64,000 nucleotides of DNA from DUZB01 sp963747555. Its GTDB lineage: Bacteria > Desulfobacterota > DSM-4660 > Desulfatiglandales > Desulfatiglandaceae. Position numbers and translations under genes: made by a program. The stretch spans positions 62,001-126,000 of the forward strand of contig CAVVFZ010000025.1 in the NCBI GenBank assembly GCA_963747555.1. The letters are read 5' to 3'. Under the pieces are notes generated by a model. It saw only the letters and a program-made list of their open reading frames with translations. It had not been told where the DNA came from and made no database searches. How positions within the stretch are numbered: the stretch's first letter is position 1; every line of letters begins with the position of its first letter. Of the stretch, positions 42,240 through 52,252 are shown piece by piece.

Positions 42240-45200
42240 TCAGAAATGGCTCCACAGGCGGAGCGCCCTTTGCTTGCGTCCGCCGGGACCAGGAGGGTCG
42301 GTGCGCCCAGAAGGGAAAAGAGATGTCCCAGAATGTAAGCATCCTCTCAGCGGTGCGTCAGGCAGCATGACCAGGGTTGCCTGTTCCATGCGACCGGAAA
42401 GTTGCATCAGGGGAAATGCCCTTCCCTGGTCCAGACCCATGGCCATGAAAGGCAAAGGAATTTCACCGGGACGGGTGGGCACGGTTCCGGCCCGGTAGAC
42501 GGGAAGATCCAAAAGAAGGATGTTTTCTCCGAAAAGGGCATTTTCGATCTGCTGATCTCCAGCGCTGTCGGGCAATCCTTCCACCGCATAGTACGCCGGC
42601 AATCCCGCCACGGGCGGGAGTGCAAGGATACGGCGTTTGAATGGTTTTCTGTTCCAGATGGATCGAACCAGGTGCGTGGCGCTCAGGGCCACGGGTTGCC
42701 GGGCCCTTTTTTCAAGCCCGGATGGGTCTTCCAGGGCCACCACGGTCAGGCCGGCGGAGGCTGTATCCGGGGAGGCCTTTTGAGGAGGAAAGGGCGTGAT
42801 CTCCAATCCGTCCTGCGTTACGGAAAAGGCCGTCCGCTCGCTTCCTGTTCCTTTTCCCGGAATGACGCGGAGACAGGCGCCCCCCTTGGGCAGGTTTTCC
42901 ATTACGTCGATTGCTTCTACGGGGTCAGGGCCGAGGAGGCAGAGAATTCCTCTTGTTCCCTCGCTGGATGCCTCTGATTTTGCCTCTTTGAAGGCCTTTT
43001 GAAACTGCCCGATCATCCCGTCATATTGTGCCGCCAACTGTTTCTTTTCCTGCCCCGGTCCTTTTTCCACTGCGCCGTCAGCCAGTTCTTCCCCGTGCAG
43101 GGCCATTCCCAGAAGGATCACGAACCATTGCCTGATGGTTTCCGACGGGGAGATCCGGGCGATGGCAGGGAGATGTTCCCAGTTTTTTCCGATTTCCCCG
43201 TCCGCTATTTCCTTTTCCTGAACGATGCGTTGATGCAGGTAGGGCTTGTCCTTCTCGTTTGCCTTCCGATAATCGCTGTTCAGTTGTTTAATGTTCATCA
43301 ACCTGGCCCAGGTCCGCTTCAGAATTTCCTTTTCCTGCGTGGTGATGGGACCCATGGCCAGGAATTTCAGCCTGTTCACCCGCTCTATTTCCGACAACCT
43401 TTCCAGCAGGTTAAAGGCCTCCTCCTCTTTCTTCCTGTCGATCAGGCCCTGTACGAGCGGGCTGAAAGTTTCCGTGATTTCACCGGGACCGCACCCTGCC
43501 CCCGTTATGGGAATCCTGTTTAAAACGGCCAGGGCTTCCTCCAGCCTGCCAAGACCGGCCAGGGCACGCCATTCATATTGGGGGAGTAGCCCTTCCTGTG
43601 CCGTTTCCAGGGCCTTCGTAAAGAATTTCCTTGCGTTGTCCGGGTCTTGCAGATACCCGCTCATCTCGGCCATGTTAAGGGTCAGGGCCGAGAGGAGGGC
43701 CAGGGCCTTTCTGTTCCGGGGCGTGGGGCCGGTCTCCATCTGTTTGATGCCGCGAGAGAAATGGACCGCGGCGCTTTCCAATGCCTTTTCCCGCAGGACA
43801 GCCGTTGTGACGGAGGCATTCATTTTTGGAAGAAAGGCCAGGTGGTATACGCCCATTTGGTTATGGTACGACGGGATGACAAGCGGGTCCAGAACCGCGA
43901 TAAAATGGTCCAGCAGTCCAGTCGTTTCCTTGTCCAGCAGGGTCCATTGGTCGTAAAGCTTTTGCCGGTCCGGAGAATCCTTTGGGACGGCCGCGAGCGA
44001 CTGTGCCATATTGACCACGTTCAGGGCGGCACTTACCGGGCTTTTCATGCGGATGGACAGTTGTGCCGATCGATGGAAGCGATCGCAGGCTGCAACAGCC
44101 TCTCGCCTCGCATAGGCCAGTTGTCCCGCCCGATGTTGAAGAAGGGCGACTCCGAACAGGTCACTGTCGGGTATGGGCCCATTTTCGGGATATTGACTCA
44201 ATTCTTTCCGGATGGCCGATGCCGCCGGCTCCAACTGGCCCAGTTCTGTTTTTATTCTGGCCATGAAGGCCACGGCCAGCCTTTCTTCCTGTTCCCGGGA
44301 AAAGCCGTACATGGCTTTGGTGGTGTCCACATTGTCCAGGGCAATGTCCAGATCGAGGTTGATCAATCCCCCTTTTTCCTGGTTTTTGTTTCGGTTTCGA
44401 TTTTCCGCCTTTTTGTTCGGCACGCCATACTTTTTTGCCAGCGCGATCACCTGCTCAAACCCTTCGTAGGACTTTTGGAGCATCTCTTTTCTTTCAGCGC
44501 CAGGCAGGGTTTCCGCTTCCATGTAGGCACAATAGGCCATGGAACGTCTGTTCACCGCCAGATTCTGCACAAGCCCCAGGCCTTCATTGAGGGCGTAGGC
44601 CTTCTCAAATGAGGCCCGCGCCTGTCGCCACAGGGTCTCTTCCTGCAGTGCCAGTCCGAGGCGATCCAGCATTTCAGCCTTCATCCGGACCAGGTCTTCG
44701 GGAAATCGCAAGGTTTCGGCTGCTCTTTCGGACATATAGAGCAGATCATCTATCGTTTCAGAAGGGTTTTCAGGGAGTAAAGGGGAGAGCTCCCGAATGA
44801 CTTTTTCCTGATCCGAGAGAATGGATTCCATTTTCTTTTTGTAGACTCCCCATTGGGGGTCTGGTGGAAGCCCTGTCATTTTTTCCGTGACATCGAAAAG
44901 CCTCCGGTTGATCTCTGTCTGGGCCAGGGCCAGACCCCTGGCCTTTTCGGCCAGACGGGGGTCTTTCAGCGCAGGGGTCAGTATCCTGTCGAAAATATGG
45001 GTGTTGATTTTCCCCGCGATCTCGGAAGCACGCCGTGGATTGATTTCTTTTTCGATCAGCGAAAGGGCTTTTTCATAGGCCTGGACCGGTTCGCGACGTT
45101 CCCGAATCTGAAAAGCGCTTTCCCCGAGGCGGCGGTAAAACAGGATTTCCGTCTCTTCATTATCAAAGGGCGCCCCTGAATTAAGCCGTCGGGAGTAGTA

Positions 45201-46808
45201 TTCAAAGGCATCGGGGAATTGCCCCAGCAGGAAGTAAATGTTGCCCAGGTTCAAAGAAAGATTGGCGCCGTTGACCGGGTCCTCTTCCTGGTTATTGAGA
45301 AAGTAGGCCTTCCGATACGATTCCATGGCCGCTTCAAGTCCGCCGGGCAACCCGTAAACGGTCTCCAAAACTTCTGAAATATAGCCGGAGGTTTGATGAA
45401 AATAGGCTATTTGACCGTTTATCCCGATGGCCTTTTTAATGAGTTTCTGGGCCTCTTCCAGGGATTCCCTGCCCTCTTCGTAGGTCAGGCAGAGCCCCAG
45501 GCAGTAGAGGGCTGTGACGTCGTCCGGTTTTTTTGACAGGCGGGCACGATATTCTTGCCGGACTTTTTCGATCTGCTTTCTTGCGGCGGCGCACTTGATG
45601 TAGCCCCGGTGGGCCTGCAGGAGGGAATCGTCCCGGCGGATAAGATCGGCATAAATCTTCTGTGCCGCGGGAACTTCTCCCAGGTGGTAGAGGAAATCGG
45701 CTGAAGCAAGTGATTTTCGCACATATCCTTCCCGGGCCAGTTCATAAATGCGATCGTGGTAGGATCTTGACGCCATTTCATTTTCATAAAGATCGAGGGC
45801 CTGACTGAAGAGTTCCTCACGGTACAGGATTTCAGCCAGCGAAAGCCTCGCGGCGGCTGTTTGAGGCGTTTTTTCCGGGAACTGCTCTATCACCTGCCTG
45901 TATGCCGCCTTGGCGCTCGCCCATTCTCCGGATGCGAAATAGAGATCCCCCATACGGTTCCAGGCGCCGATGGTCAGTTTGGGCAATTTTTCTTGATATT
46001 CCCGTGCAATGCCGGATAGCAGCCGGATTCGGGCCTGCTGATTTCCCAAGTCCTGCTGGGAAAGTCTCAGGTTCAGTATCCCATTCACGGCCTTGTCGGA
46101 CCATTCTTCCACATCCGGGAACTGTTCAACGATTTTTATGTAAGCGGGCAAAAGAGCCTCTCCGCGGCCTATCCGGCTGAAGCATTCCGCTTTCAGATAA
46201 TAGGCCTCGGCCAGTTGGGGGCGGGGCGTCCCATCGGTCTTGATGACTTCGTCCAGCAATCCCATGGCCTGGACCAGCGACGTCGGACTGCCCCCCAGAT
46301 CGATCAGGATACGGGCCTGCTCTATTCGGCTCCTTGCGGAAATGCGGGCCTGGTCCTGATTGACCGGGGATTCATGGGATGGAGAAGACGGGTGCGTCGC
46401 CGGGGGTTCTTTGTTTGATCCGAAGGCCGGGGATTTGAGACGGGTGAGGGCATCCTCAATAACCTTCTGTCTCTGCCGTTCCGACGAGGCCTGCCGCCAT
46501 TGAATTCCGGCTTGAAGTCCTTCGGCGCGAATGCGTGCAAGGATCGATTCCACGGTTTTCCCGGTGGCGTTTGCTGCTGCCAGATCATAGGCCTGGATGG
46601 CCTTTTCCGGTTCCCCGTTCTGTTCATAAAGGCGACCTATCCGGTAGGCGGCTTTTGCGGCCAACGTTTCATCCCCTGAATCTGTCTCCAGAACCTTGTA
46701 AAAGGCCGAAACGGCTATCGGGACATCCAGAGGAATGCGGGAGGCAAGGGCTTCGGCAAGGGCCAACTGGTCTTTTCCATTCTTTAAGCAGAGGAATCTC
46801 TCCTTCAA
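42240..46808 (-). CDS. TPR-rich part of the giant exported protein with a degenerate CHAT domain
   Basis: About 1,520 residues in frame. Most of the length is TPR-like helical pairs (R-I-G-R-L-Y-E-Q-N-G-E-P-E-K-A-I-Q-A-Y; N-L-G-N-I-Y-F-L-L-G-Q-F-P-D-A-F-E-Y-Y). The last ~250 residues have the CHAT outline (R-R-I-L-A-L-P-P-V; L-V-M-L-P-D-A-P-L-R-G and, one base over, Y-I-L-G-H-L-F-S-L-L-G-A-P-T-L-L-V-P). They lack the His-Gly and the Ser-Ala-Cys motifs, so this copy should be inactive. Its start is inside the end of the propeller frame (46669-47844): one base shift near 46797 makes them continuous (G-E-I-P-L-L-K / N-G-K-D-Q-L-A-L-A-E). The final ~30 residues here are out of frame. Confidence 0.82.
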   Translation of the reverse strand: MKERFLCLKNGKDQLALAEALASRIPLDVPIAVSAFYKVLETDSGDETLAAKAAYRIGRLYEQNGEPEKAIQAYDLAAANATGKTVESILARIRAEGLQAGIQWRQASSERQRQKVIEDALTRLKSPAFGSNKEPPATHPSSPSHESPVNQDQARISARSRIEQARILIDLGGSPTSLVQAMGLLDEVIKTDGTPRPQLAEAYYLKAECFSRIGRGEALLPAYIKIVEQFPDVEEWSDKAVNGILNLRLSQQDLGNQQARIRLLSGIAREYQEKLPKLTIGAWNRMGDLYFASGEWASAKAAYRQVIEQFPEKTPQTAAARLSLAEILYREELFSQALDLYENEMASRSYHDRIYELAREGYVRKSLASADFLYHLGEVPAAQKIYADLIRRDDSLLQAHRGYIKCAAARKQIEKVRQEYRARLSKKPDDVTALYCLGLCLTYEEGRESLEEAQKLIKKAIGINGQIAYFHQTSGYISEVLETVYGLPGGLEAAMESYRKAYFLNNQEEDPVNGANLSLNLGNIYFLLGQFPDAFEYYSRRLNSGAPFDNEETEILFYRRLGESAFQIRERREPVQAYEKALSLIEKEINPRRASEIAGKINTHIFDRILTPALKDPRLAEKARGLALAQTEINRRLFDVTEKMTGLPPDPQWGVYKKKMESILSDQEKVIRELSPLLPENPSETIDDLLYMSERAAETLRFPEDLVRMKAEMLDRLGLALQEETLWRQARASFEKAYALNEGLGLVQNLAVNRRSMAYCAYMEAETLPGAERKEMLQKSYEGFEQVIALAKKYGVPNKKAENRNRNKNQEKGGLINLDLDIALDNVDTTKAMYGFSREQEERLAVAFMARIKTELGQLEPAASAIRKELSQYPENGPIPDSDLFGVALLQHRAGQLAYARREAVAACDRFHRSAQLSIRMKSPVSAALNVVNMAQSLAAVPKDSPDRQKLYDQWTLLDKETTGLLDHFIAVLDPLVIPSYHNQMGVYHLAFLPKMNASVTTAVLREKALESAAVHFSRGIKQMETGPTPRNRKALALLSALTLNMAEMSGYLQDPDNARKFFTKALETAQEGLLPQYEWRALAGLGRLEEALAVLNRIPITGAGCGPGEITETFSPLVQGLIDRKKEEEAFNLLERLSEIERVNRLKFLAMGPITTQEKEILKRTWARLMNIKQLNSDYRKANEKDKPYLHQRIVQEKEIADGEIGKNWEHLPAIARISPSETIRQWFVILLGMALHGEELADGAVEKGPGQEKKQLAAQYDGMIGQFQKAFKEAKSEASSEGTRGILCLLGPDPVEAIDVMENLPKGGACLRVIPGKGTGSERTAFSVTQDGLEITPFPPQKASPDTASAGLTVVALEDPSGLEKRARQPVALSATHLVRSIWNRKPFKRRILALPPVAGLPAYYAVEGLPDSAGDQQIENALFGENILLLDLPVYRAGTVPTRPGEIPLPFMAMGLDQGRAFPLMQLSGRMEQATLVMLPDAPLRGCLHSGTSLFPSGRTDPPGPGGRKQRALRLWSHF

Positions 46809-47844
46809 GGGGCAAGTCCCAGATATTACTTGATCCCTTTTGCGTCGAGAGGAAATAGAGCCTGTCTGCCGTCGGCATGGGGGAATAGGCCGGGAAGGCG
46901 CCGGATGTCACCGGATAAGCGGGAGACTCTTCCCCATCGACCCTGATCCGGAGGATCATGGGATTCGGAGCTTCCGTGGAATTGCCCCCGGTCGGTCTCT
47001 CAGGGGAGAGGCGCGTGAAATAGATATATTTTCCGTCTTCGGACCATTTCGGAGAAAGATCGCGCTCCGGTCCCTTTGTTAAGGGGATGACTTTTCCGGT
47101 GTCGAGATGGATCAGAAAGATATCTCCCCCCGGATCATCCCTGTACGACACGAAAGCGCATGCGGTTCCGTCTGGCGACAGGGAGGGAAAGGCCCCATCG
47201 CCATGGGTATCCAATGCTCGGGGCGGGGTTGCGAGATTTACCAGGTCCAGGGCCATCAGTTGCCTGCGGTTTTCACCGGGCCTGGACTGGTGAAAATAGA
47301 GGGTCTTTCCATCAGGGGAAAAAGCCGGGGCGCCATCCGCTGTCTCGCGGCCGGTAAGTCTTTTTGGCGTGCGGTCTTGGAGGTTTCTATGTATCAGAAA
47401 GATATCGCCCTTTGCATCATGGGAATCGCCCACAAAGGCGATCAGCGTGCCGTCTCTCGAAATGGCCGGTTCCCACAGTTTTCCCTCCGTGCGGGCCAAC
47501 TGTTGGGGCGGGCCTCCTCTGGACTGATCAGCCGTTCTCAGCCACAACTCAGGAAGCCCCTGTTTCTCAGAGACGAACACCAGCCAGCCGTCGTTTTCAG
47601 ATGCCGCGGCGTACAAAACAGGATCGGTTCGGAAGGTGATCTGGACGGGTTTGTTGATGGAAAGCTGTTGCGGGCTTTTTCCACCGGACGGGCCGTTGAC
47701 AGGAGGCTGGGACTGCGCTGCTGAAGCCGTCATGTGCAGAGCAGACCTGTTTCCCGGCGTTTCCTCTTCCGCGTTTGCTCGTCCGGGAACAAAAAGGAAT
47801 GAAACAAGGAATAAAAACAGGGCAACAAGGTATCCCCTGTTCAT
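46669..47844 (-). CDS. TolB-like beta-propeller start of the giant exported TPR-CHAT protein
   Basis: Signal peptide M-N-R-G-Y-L-V-A-L-F-L-F-L-V-S-F-L-F-V-P-G, then a low-complexity linker and about five PD40/TolB repeats (A-F-S-P-D-G-K-T-L-Y-F; S-L-S-P-D-G-T-A-C-A-F-V; K-W-S-E-D-G-K-Y-I-Y-F-T). True propeller sequence ends near 46797 (S-S-N-I-W-D-L-P-L-E-G-E-I-P); the ~40 residues after it are out of frame. The TPR frame then takes over. ATG at 47844 with GAAGAGATCAG before it; a longer reading to 47889 overlaps the end of the upstream gene. The propeller probably acts as a sensor or docking module outside the cytoplasm. Confidence 0.85.
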   Translation of the reverse strand: MNRGYLVALFLFLVSFLFVPGRANAEEETPGNRSALHMTASAAQSQPPVNGPSGGKSPQQLSINKPVQITFRTDPVLYAAASENDGWLVFVSEKQGLPELWLRTADQSRGGPPQQLARTEGKLWEPAISRDGTLIAFVGDSHDAKGDIFLIHRNLQDRTPKRLTGRETADGAPAFSPDGKTLYFHQSRPGENRRQLMALDLVNLATPPRALDTHGDGAFPSLSPDGTACAFVSYRDDPGGDIFLIHLDTGKVIPLTKGPERDLSPKWSEDGKYIYFTRLSPERPTGGNSTEAPNPMILRIRVDGEESPAYPVTSGAFPAYSPMPTADRLYFLSTQKGSSNIWDLPLEGEIPLLKEWKRPVGPCRSPCLPHSSGCPDSRFGLLQGSGDRFRG

Positions 47845-47870
47845 CTGATCTCTTCTCTCTAACCGGCTTG

Positions 47871-48464
47871 TCACGATTTTACGCTCCACGATCCGTCCTC
47901 GTTCTGGATTTTATCCCCCGGCAGGGCGTTTTCGCGATTCAGTTTCCCGAAAACCTTCCGGATCTCGGGGAGGTCTTTCTCTGTGAGGTTTTCGTTGGTG
48001 TCTATCACCCGCTGCATGACAACCGTCCTTGCGCCATTCACATCCGTTATGATGGCCGCAAATTCCTCTTCTTTGAAGCGGTCGGCGGAACCCTTCAGAT
48101 CAGCCGGAACTTTCGTCTTGTCCATGGGAAAAGAGGTCAGAAACCCCTGGTTGTTTTCGCCCACCCACCCCAGTCTTTTAAATAACTCCACATCGTCTGC
48201 ATGGAAGGCAATCGTCTCTATTGCTTGGACGGCGTTTTGATATTCCCGGCTGTGGCGAGGAGGCGTTTTAATGGTCCCCGAGGGTTCCACCCCGCGGACC
48301 GAAGCCACCAGCAGCACCTCGTCTGAAAGGGCGTTATAGGAACCCAGGACCTGGTTCTCAAGCGTCGTCCGTTCGCTCACTACATTTACCTTGACAGTAG
48401 CCAGGGTGCATCCGGCAAAAAACAATGCGGACATAAGAATAAGTTTCACGCAGGATCGTTTCAT
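47871..48464 (-). CDS. DUF1318 (YdbL-like) lipoprotein
   Basis: 197 residues. Lipobox F-A-G-C (Cys 19). The part from residue ~100 (L-G-W-V-G-E-N-N-Q-G-F-L, then A-I-I-T-D-V-N-G-A-R-T-V-V-M-Q-R-V-I-D-T) and the end (N-A-L-P-G-D-K-I-Q-N-E-D-G-S-W) resemble DUF1318/YdbL, but the N-terminal ~80 residues are extra. In enterobacteria ydbL lies beside ydbH, which encodes an AsmA-like protein; here too an AsmA-like gene is directly upstream (20-base gap). Confidence 0.72.
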   Translation of the reverse strand: MKRSCVKLILMSALFFAGCTLATVKVNVVSERTTLENQVLGSYNALSDEVLLVASVRGVEPSGTIKTPPRHSREYQNAVQAIETIAFHADDVELFKRLGWVGENNQGFLTSFPMDKTKVPADLKGSADRFKEEEFAAIITDVNGARTVVMQRVIDTNENLTEKDLPEIRKVFGKLNRENALPGDKIQNEDGSWSVKS

Positions 48465-48484
48465 AGATGGTTCCTTTTCCGTCT

Positions 48485-51400
48485 CTACTGAGTTACCAGT
48501 TTGATTTTCCCTTTATCCACAAGAATAGTGTTTGCGCTCATGGCTTTCAAGGCGTCCACCATGGGGCCTAAGGAAGAGAATACTTTCTCCAGCCTTTTTC
48601 GAAGGGGTAAAGCCGTTATATTGAGCCGTTGGATGGTCGGGAGGGCAATTCGAGCGCCTCTTATCAGCACTTCTCCGGCAAGGGAGAGGTTTCCGGATCG
48701 GATCTCAACGGTGATCCAGAGGGGTGTTCCCTGCCGGAGGAGATTCCGTTGTTTCCGGATCATTTCATTGTTTTCGTAAGGGTCCATGGCGTAAAGGAGC
48801 CGCTCCAGGGTCTTTGAGCCGATGTGGGTTAATCGAATGACGCCGCTGAGATTGTCTATGGCAATATCGGGGTTGTTGGAAACCGGAAAACGGAGGGAGA
48901 TATTTCCTGACAACTCTGTTTCTCGGTCCAGGGTGTCGCGTCCCTGCGAATCGGTTTGCTGAACGTCCGGCGCAAGTCTTGCGGTGTTGATCCCCGTGAA
49001 AGAGCCATCCATTGCCATCAGGTACAGATCATTGGGTCCTTTTCCCTCCCGGAACAGGGAAATGTCTCCCAGAAATGTTCCTCCGAGGAGGTCAAACTGG
49101 AAAGAATCAATGACCGGCAGGGAGTCTTCCAGGCGGAGATGGAGCGCGAAGTCGGTCAGATTCAGGGGGACCGGGTTCATCTTCACATACAGGGAATCGA
49201 AGGCCAGGGAAGGTACGCGTGCAAAAGGGACGCGGAGATCTCCCAGGGGGGATTGGTTTGGGGAAGTTTGGGAACGAATGCCTGGCGTGGTTTGTGTGGA
49301 AAGAGGAAGATCAAGGACTTTCACTGACAAGTAGGAGGAGGCGGGCGTGCCGGTCCGTTTTTTGCTTTTGCCGGAGACCACCCGGAGTTTCTTCTCCAGG
49401 TCCACATCCATTTTCAGGTCCTTGATGCTGAGGCGGTCTTGGAGCGCGATGTCCAGATGGGAACTCTTAAGCTGTATCCTTCCCGTAATTCCCCCATTTC
49501 CGTCCAAGTCGAGGCCTGCAAGGGCTTCGGCGGTTCCGGTTACCTTCAGTCCCTGCATGGGCAATGCCTTTAGGTACGGCGAAAGTCCTGGCCCCGGAGC
49601 GGCCTTCAGGGAGGTTTCAATAGAGCCTCTCAGTTTTTTCAGGGCCTTTTCTTGCGGTGTATCGTCCGTGACGGCCAAAAATCGGTCGAGCCCGCTCAGG
49701 GTGACCGTAAGAGACTGGCTTAAACCCAGAGGCGTCAGGCTCAGATTCTGAGACAACTTCAGCGCCTCCAGATGATCAAGCATCCCCGAAATGGAGAGAA
49801 CACCTCCCACAGGCTGCCCTATTTTTATGGATGCGGGCAGATTCCTCACTCCTTCAACGACAATATTCCCTCTAAATTTCGCTTCCTTAAACCCGCTTCC
49901 CAAAGAAAACGTTAAGGGTTCTGGGGTGTTGATCTTATCTATCTTCAGTGCCCCTTTTTCGCCAAACGGGATATCCAAATGGATATCGGTGAGCTTGGTC
50001 TGGATTTCCGCCGTTTCCAGGAAAACGGCGGACTGCAATTTGTCTTTCAGAGGAACGTCTTTGTTCAGGAAACGTTCCATTTCCATAGGGGTGGGACGTC
50101 GTCCGATATAGTTCCAGAGGAGATCAACTTTTCCTCCAACCTTTCCTCCCTTCAGGGCGGAGGCGCGAAGGGAAGAAGGAAGCAGGGGAGATGCTTTCGC
50201 CAGGTCTATGGCCACCGTTCCATCGGATTGCAGTTCTTTGAGCCCCGAATCAACCACATGGGCCTTCAAGTGGGCCTCCATGACCTTCCCTGTACTCAGG
50301 TCCGCATTGCCTTTCTTTATGTCGACCCGGTAGGGCTTGTCCTTTGATAGAGTGAGCTCCTCCATTGTTGTTTTCATTTCAAATGGGGTCGTTACCGGCC
50401 CCGATGGGAGACCCTTCAATGTCAGGGAAGGAGAGGAAGCGGATAGTGCCAACGTGGTTACGGAGAGGGAAGGGGAGGGGGGCAGGATCAATTGGATGTC
50501 CAGGGACTGGAGAAAGCTGGAGAGGTAGATCCTGTCCGAAACGCTGAGCTTTTCAAAAGAAAGGGTCTGTTCCACATCGATCTTTCCCGTGATGCCGAAA
50601 AAAGCCGCGGACGAGGGAGAGAGATTGTTCGCAAGGAGGTGAAAGCGCGGAATATGCAGGTCTTTTATGGATATTTGTTCTTTGCCTTTAAGATGAAAAG
50701 CCCTCATGCCGACATCCGCGGTCACTTCCGCCCTGACGGGAGAAAAGGCCGCCAGGGCCACATCCCCCTTTCCAACCTGCAGGTGGAGCCCTTCCACCGT
50801 GGCGGACGCGCCCGGAAGACTGGATTCCACAAAAGGCATCTTGAGTTCCAGGCTGTCCCACGTCAAATGATTTGGCCCGGTTGGAACGGTTCCCGTAAAA
50901 GCGGCATTTCTGATCTCCAGTTTCGGCTGCCCCGCTTTATTTCCCTTGCCGTTATCCAGGCGTATGCCGGCTGGGACAAAAGGTCCGGCTAATGAAATAA
51001 GCTCCTGAAGATCGAGGGTGATGGAATCCGCCAGAAGATTGGCTGTGAGTGGCGGGTTTTTGAGCCCGCTGAGGACGCCGTGGAAGAAGATGTCGTTTCC
51101 GTCCTGAACGTGAATAATCCCTTTATGGATATCCAGCAAGTCCTTATCTTGGTTCAATATTCCCGTGTTCGTGACCACAAAGCTGAGGGGCCCCACAGCC
51201 TTTTCTTTCAATGGCCCCCCAGATGCGCGGAGGGTGCGTCCATCTACTTTCAGATCGTACCTGATCTGCTCTTTGGCATTCGTTCCATCCGCGGACGCTT
51301 TCAGTTCCAGAGCTATCCTGCCCGACATTTCGGGCGGCGGGGAAGATAGGAAGGGCGCCATTCCCTTGCGTAGTGGTTCAAGATCGAGGGACAGTTTCGC

Positions 51401-52252
51401 AAGCAGGCCCATTTCGGACGCCGAACCCGTCACCGAGATCTCCATGCCCGGAAGCTCCCCTTTAATGTCTGCGGATAACCCATGAATATTTAAAGAGGAG
51501 TTGTTGCCAACCAAGTCCCGTATCTTCCCTTGAAAACGGATGGGCGGCAACGGTTTATCGTCCATTTTTTCTTCGGCGGAAAACGACAGATCGATCGGTT
51601 TGTGGGCAAGAGACGGAACATCAAGCAGAAAAGAGACGTCCGTAACCAGGAAATTTCGATGCTGTTCCCGATCGTCCATTTGCAGTGAAATGTTACTCAG
51701 GCTCAGTCGGGCCTGTATATCGCGGACGGGTGGCGGAAAAATATTCCCCGCTGCAGGGCTTTTCTGTTTCGGTTCCGGCGGGGGTGCGGAGGGTTGGGTA
51801 ACTCCTGAAAGCAGGCTTTCAAGGTTGGTGATGCCATCCTTTTTCCTGATTAGATTGACATATCCGCCTTCCAGCTCTGCAGCGACAACCAGACGGCGCT
51901 CCATGAGTTGGTGAAAATCGATGGAGAGGAGGAATTGTTTGAGAGAAAGGATCGGTCTGTCCGAAAAGGCCGGGTCATCTTGGATTTCCAGCCCTTCCAA
52001 CCGAATTCCCCCGCCCCATGTCCAGGAAAGATTGTGAATGCCTACGGGACGGTGAATGGCGCGGGTGGCATATCCTTCCATTTTTTTCTTCGCCCAGTCT
52101 GTGGAAACAAACCGGGGAAGCAGGAAAACAAGAAGGGCCACAAGAAATATCAGGAAGAGGGTTGCGCCAAACAGCCACAACATCCATTTGACGATTCTGG
52201 AGAATGGGGATTTCCGGGGGGCCTCATGGGGCGTTGCAGGCTTTTCTTCCAT
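48485..52252 (-). CDS. Large AsmA-like (YdbH/TamB-related) envelope protein
   Basis: 1,255 residues. One N-terminal membrane helix (M-L-W-L-F-G-A-T-L-F-L-I-F-L-V-A-L-L-V-F-L-L-P) followed by AsmA-type beginning (I-H-R-P-V-G-I-H-N-L-S-W-T-W-G-G-G-I-R-L-E-G-L-E-I). A very long beta-rich body with repeating strand patterns comes next; near the end S-G-V-I-R-L-T-H-I-G-S-K-T-L-E-R-L-L-Y-A-M-D-P resembles YdbH-type ends. Such proteins form a hydrophobic groove between the two membranes that carries phospholipids. With DUF1318 downstream this looks like a YdbH-YdbL type pair; no YnbE-like small lipoprotein seen. First gene of the run down to 37.5 kb. Confidence 0.85.
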   Translation of the reverse strand: MEEKPATPHEAPRKSPFSRIVKWMLWLFGATLFLIFLVALLVFLLPRFVSTDWAKKKMEGYATRAIHRPVGIHNLSWTWGGGIRLEGLEIQDDPAFSDRPILSLKQFLLSIDFHQLMERRLVVAAELEGGYVNLIRKKDGITNLESLLSGVTQPSAPPPEPKQKSPAAGNIFPPPVRDIQARLSLSNISLQMDDREQHRNFLVTDVSFLLDVPSLAHKPIDLSFSAEEKMDDKPLPPIRFQGKIRDLVGNNSSLNIHGLSADIKGELPGMEISVTGSASEMGLLAKLSLDLEPLRKGMAPFLSSPPPEMSGRIALELKASADGTNAKEQIRYDLKVDGRTLRASGGPLKEKAVGPLSFVVTNTGILNQDKDLLDIHKGIIHVQDGNDIFFHGVLSGLKNPPLTANLLADSITLDLQELISLAGPFVPAGIRLDNGKGNKAGQPKLEIRNAAFTGTVPTGPNHLTWDSLELKMPFVESSLPGASATVEGLHLQVGKGDVALAAFSPVRAEVTADVGMRAFHLKGKEQISIKDLHIPRFHLLANNLSPSSAAFFGITGKIDVEQTLSFEKLSVSDRIYLSSFLQSLDIQLILPPSPSLSVTTLALSASSPSLTLKGLPSGPVTTPFEMKTTMEELTLSKDKPYRVDIKKGNADLSTGKVMEAHLKAHVVDSGLKELQSDGTVAIDLAKASPLLPSSLRASALKGGKVGGKVDLLWNYIGRRPTPMEMERFLNKDVPLKDKLQSAVFLETAEIQTKLTDIHLDIPFGEKGALKIDKINTPEPLTFSLGSGFKEAKFRGNIVVEGVRNLPASIKIGQPVGGVLSISGMLDHLEALKLSQNLSLTPLGLSQSLTVTLSGLDRFLAVTDDTPQEKALKKLRGSIETSLKAAPGPGLSPYLKALPMQGLKVTGTAEALAGLDLDGNGGITGRIQLKSSHLDIALQDRLSIKDLKMDVDLEKKLRVVSGKSKKRTGTPASSYLSVKVLDLPLSTQTTPGIRSQTSPNQSPLGDLRVPFARVPSLAFDSLYVKMNPVPLNLTDFALHLRLEDSLPVIDSFQFDLLGGTFLGDISLFREGKGPNDLYLMAMDGSFTGINTARLAPDVQQTDSQGRDTLDRETELSGNISLRFPVSNNPDIAIDNLSGVIRLTHIGSKTLERLLYAMDPYENNEMIRKQRNLLRQGTPLWITVEIRSGNLSLAGEVLIRGARIALPTIQRLNITALPLRKRLEKVFSSLGPMVDALKAMSANTILVDKGKIKLVTQ

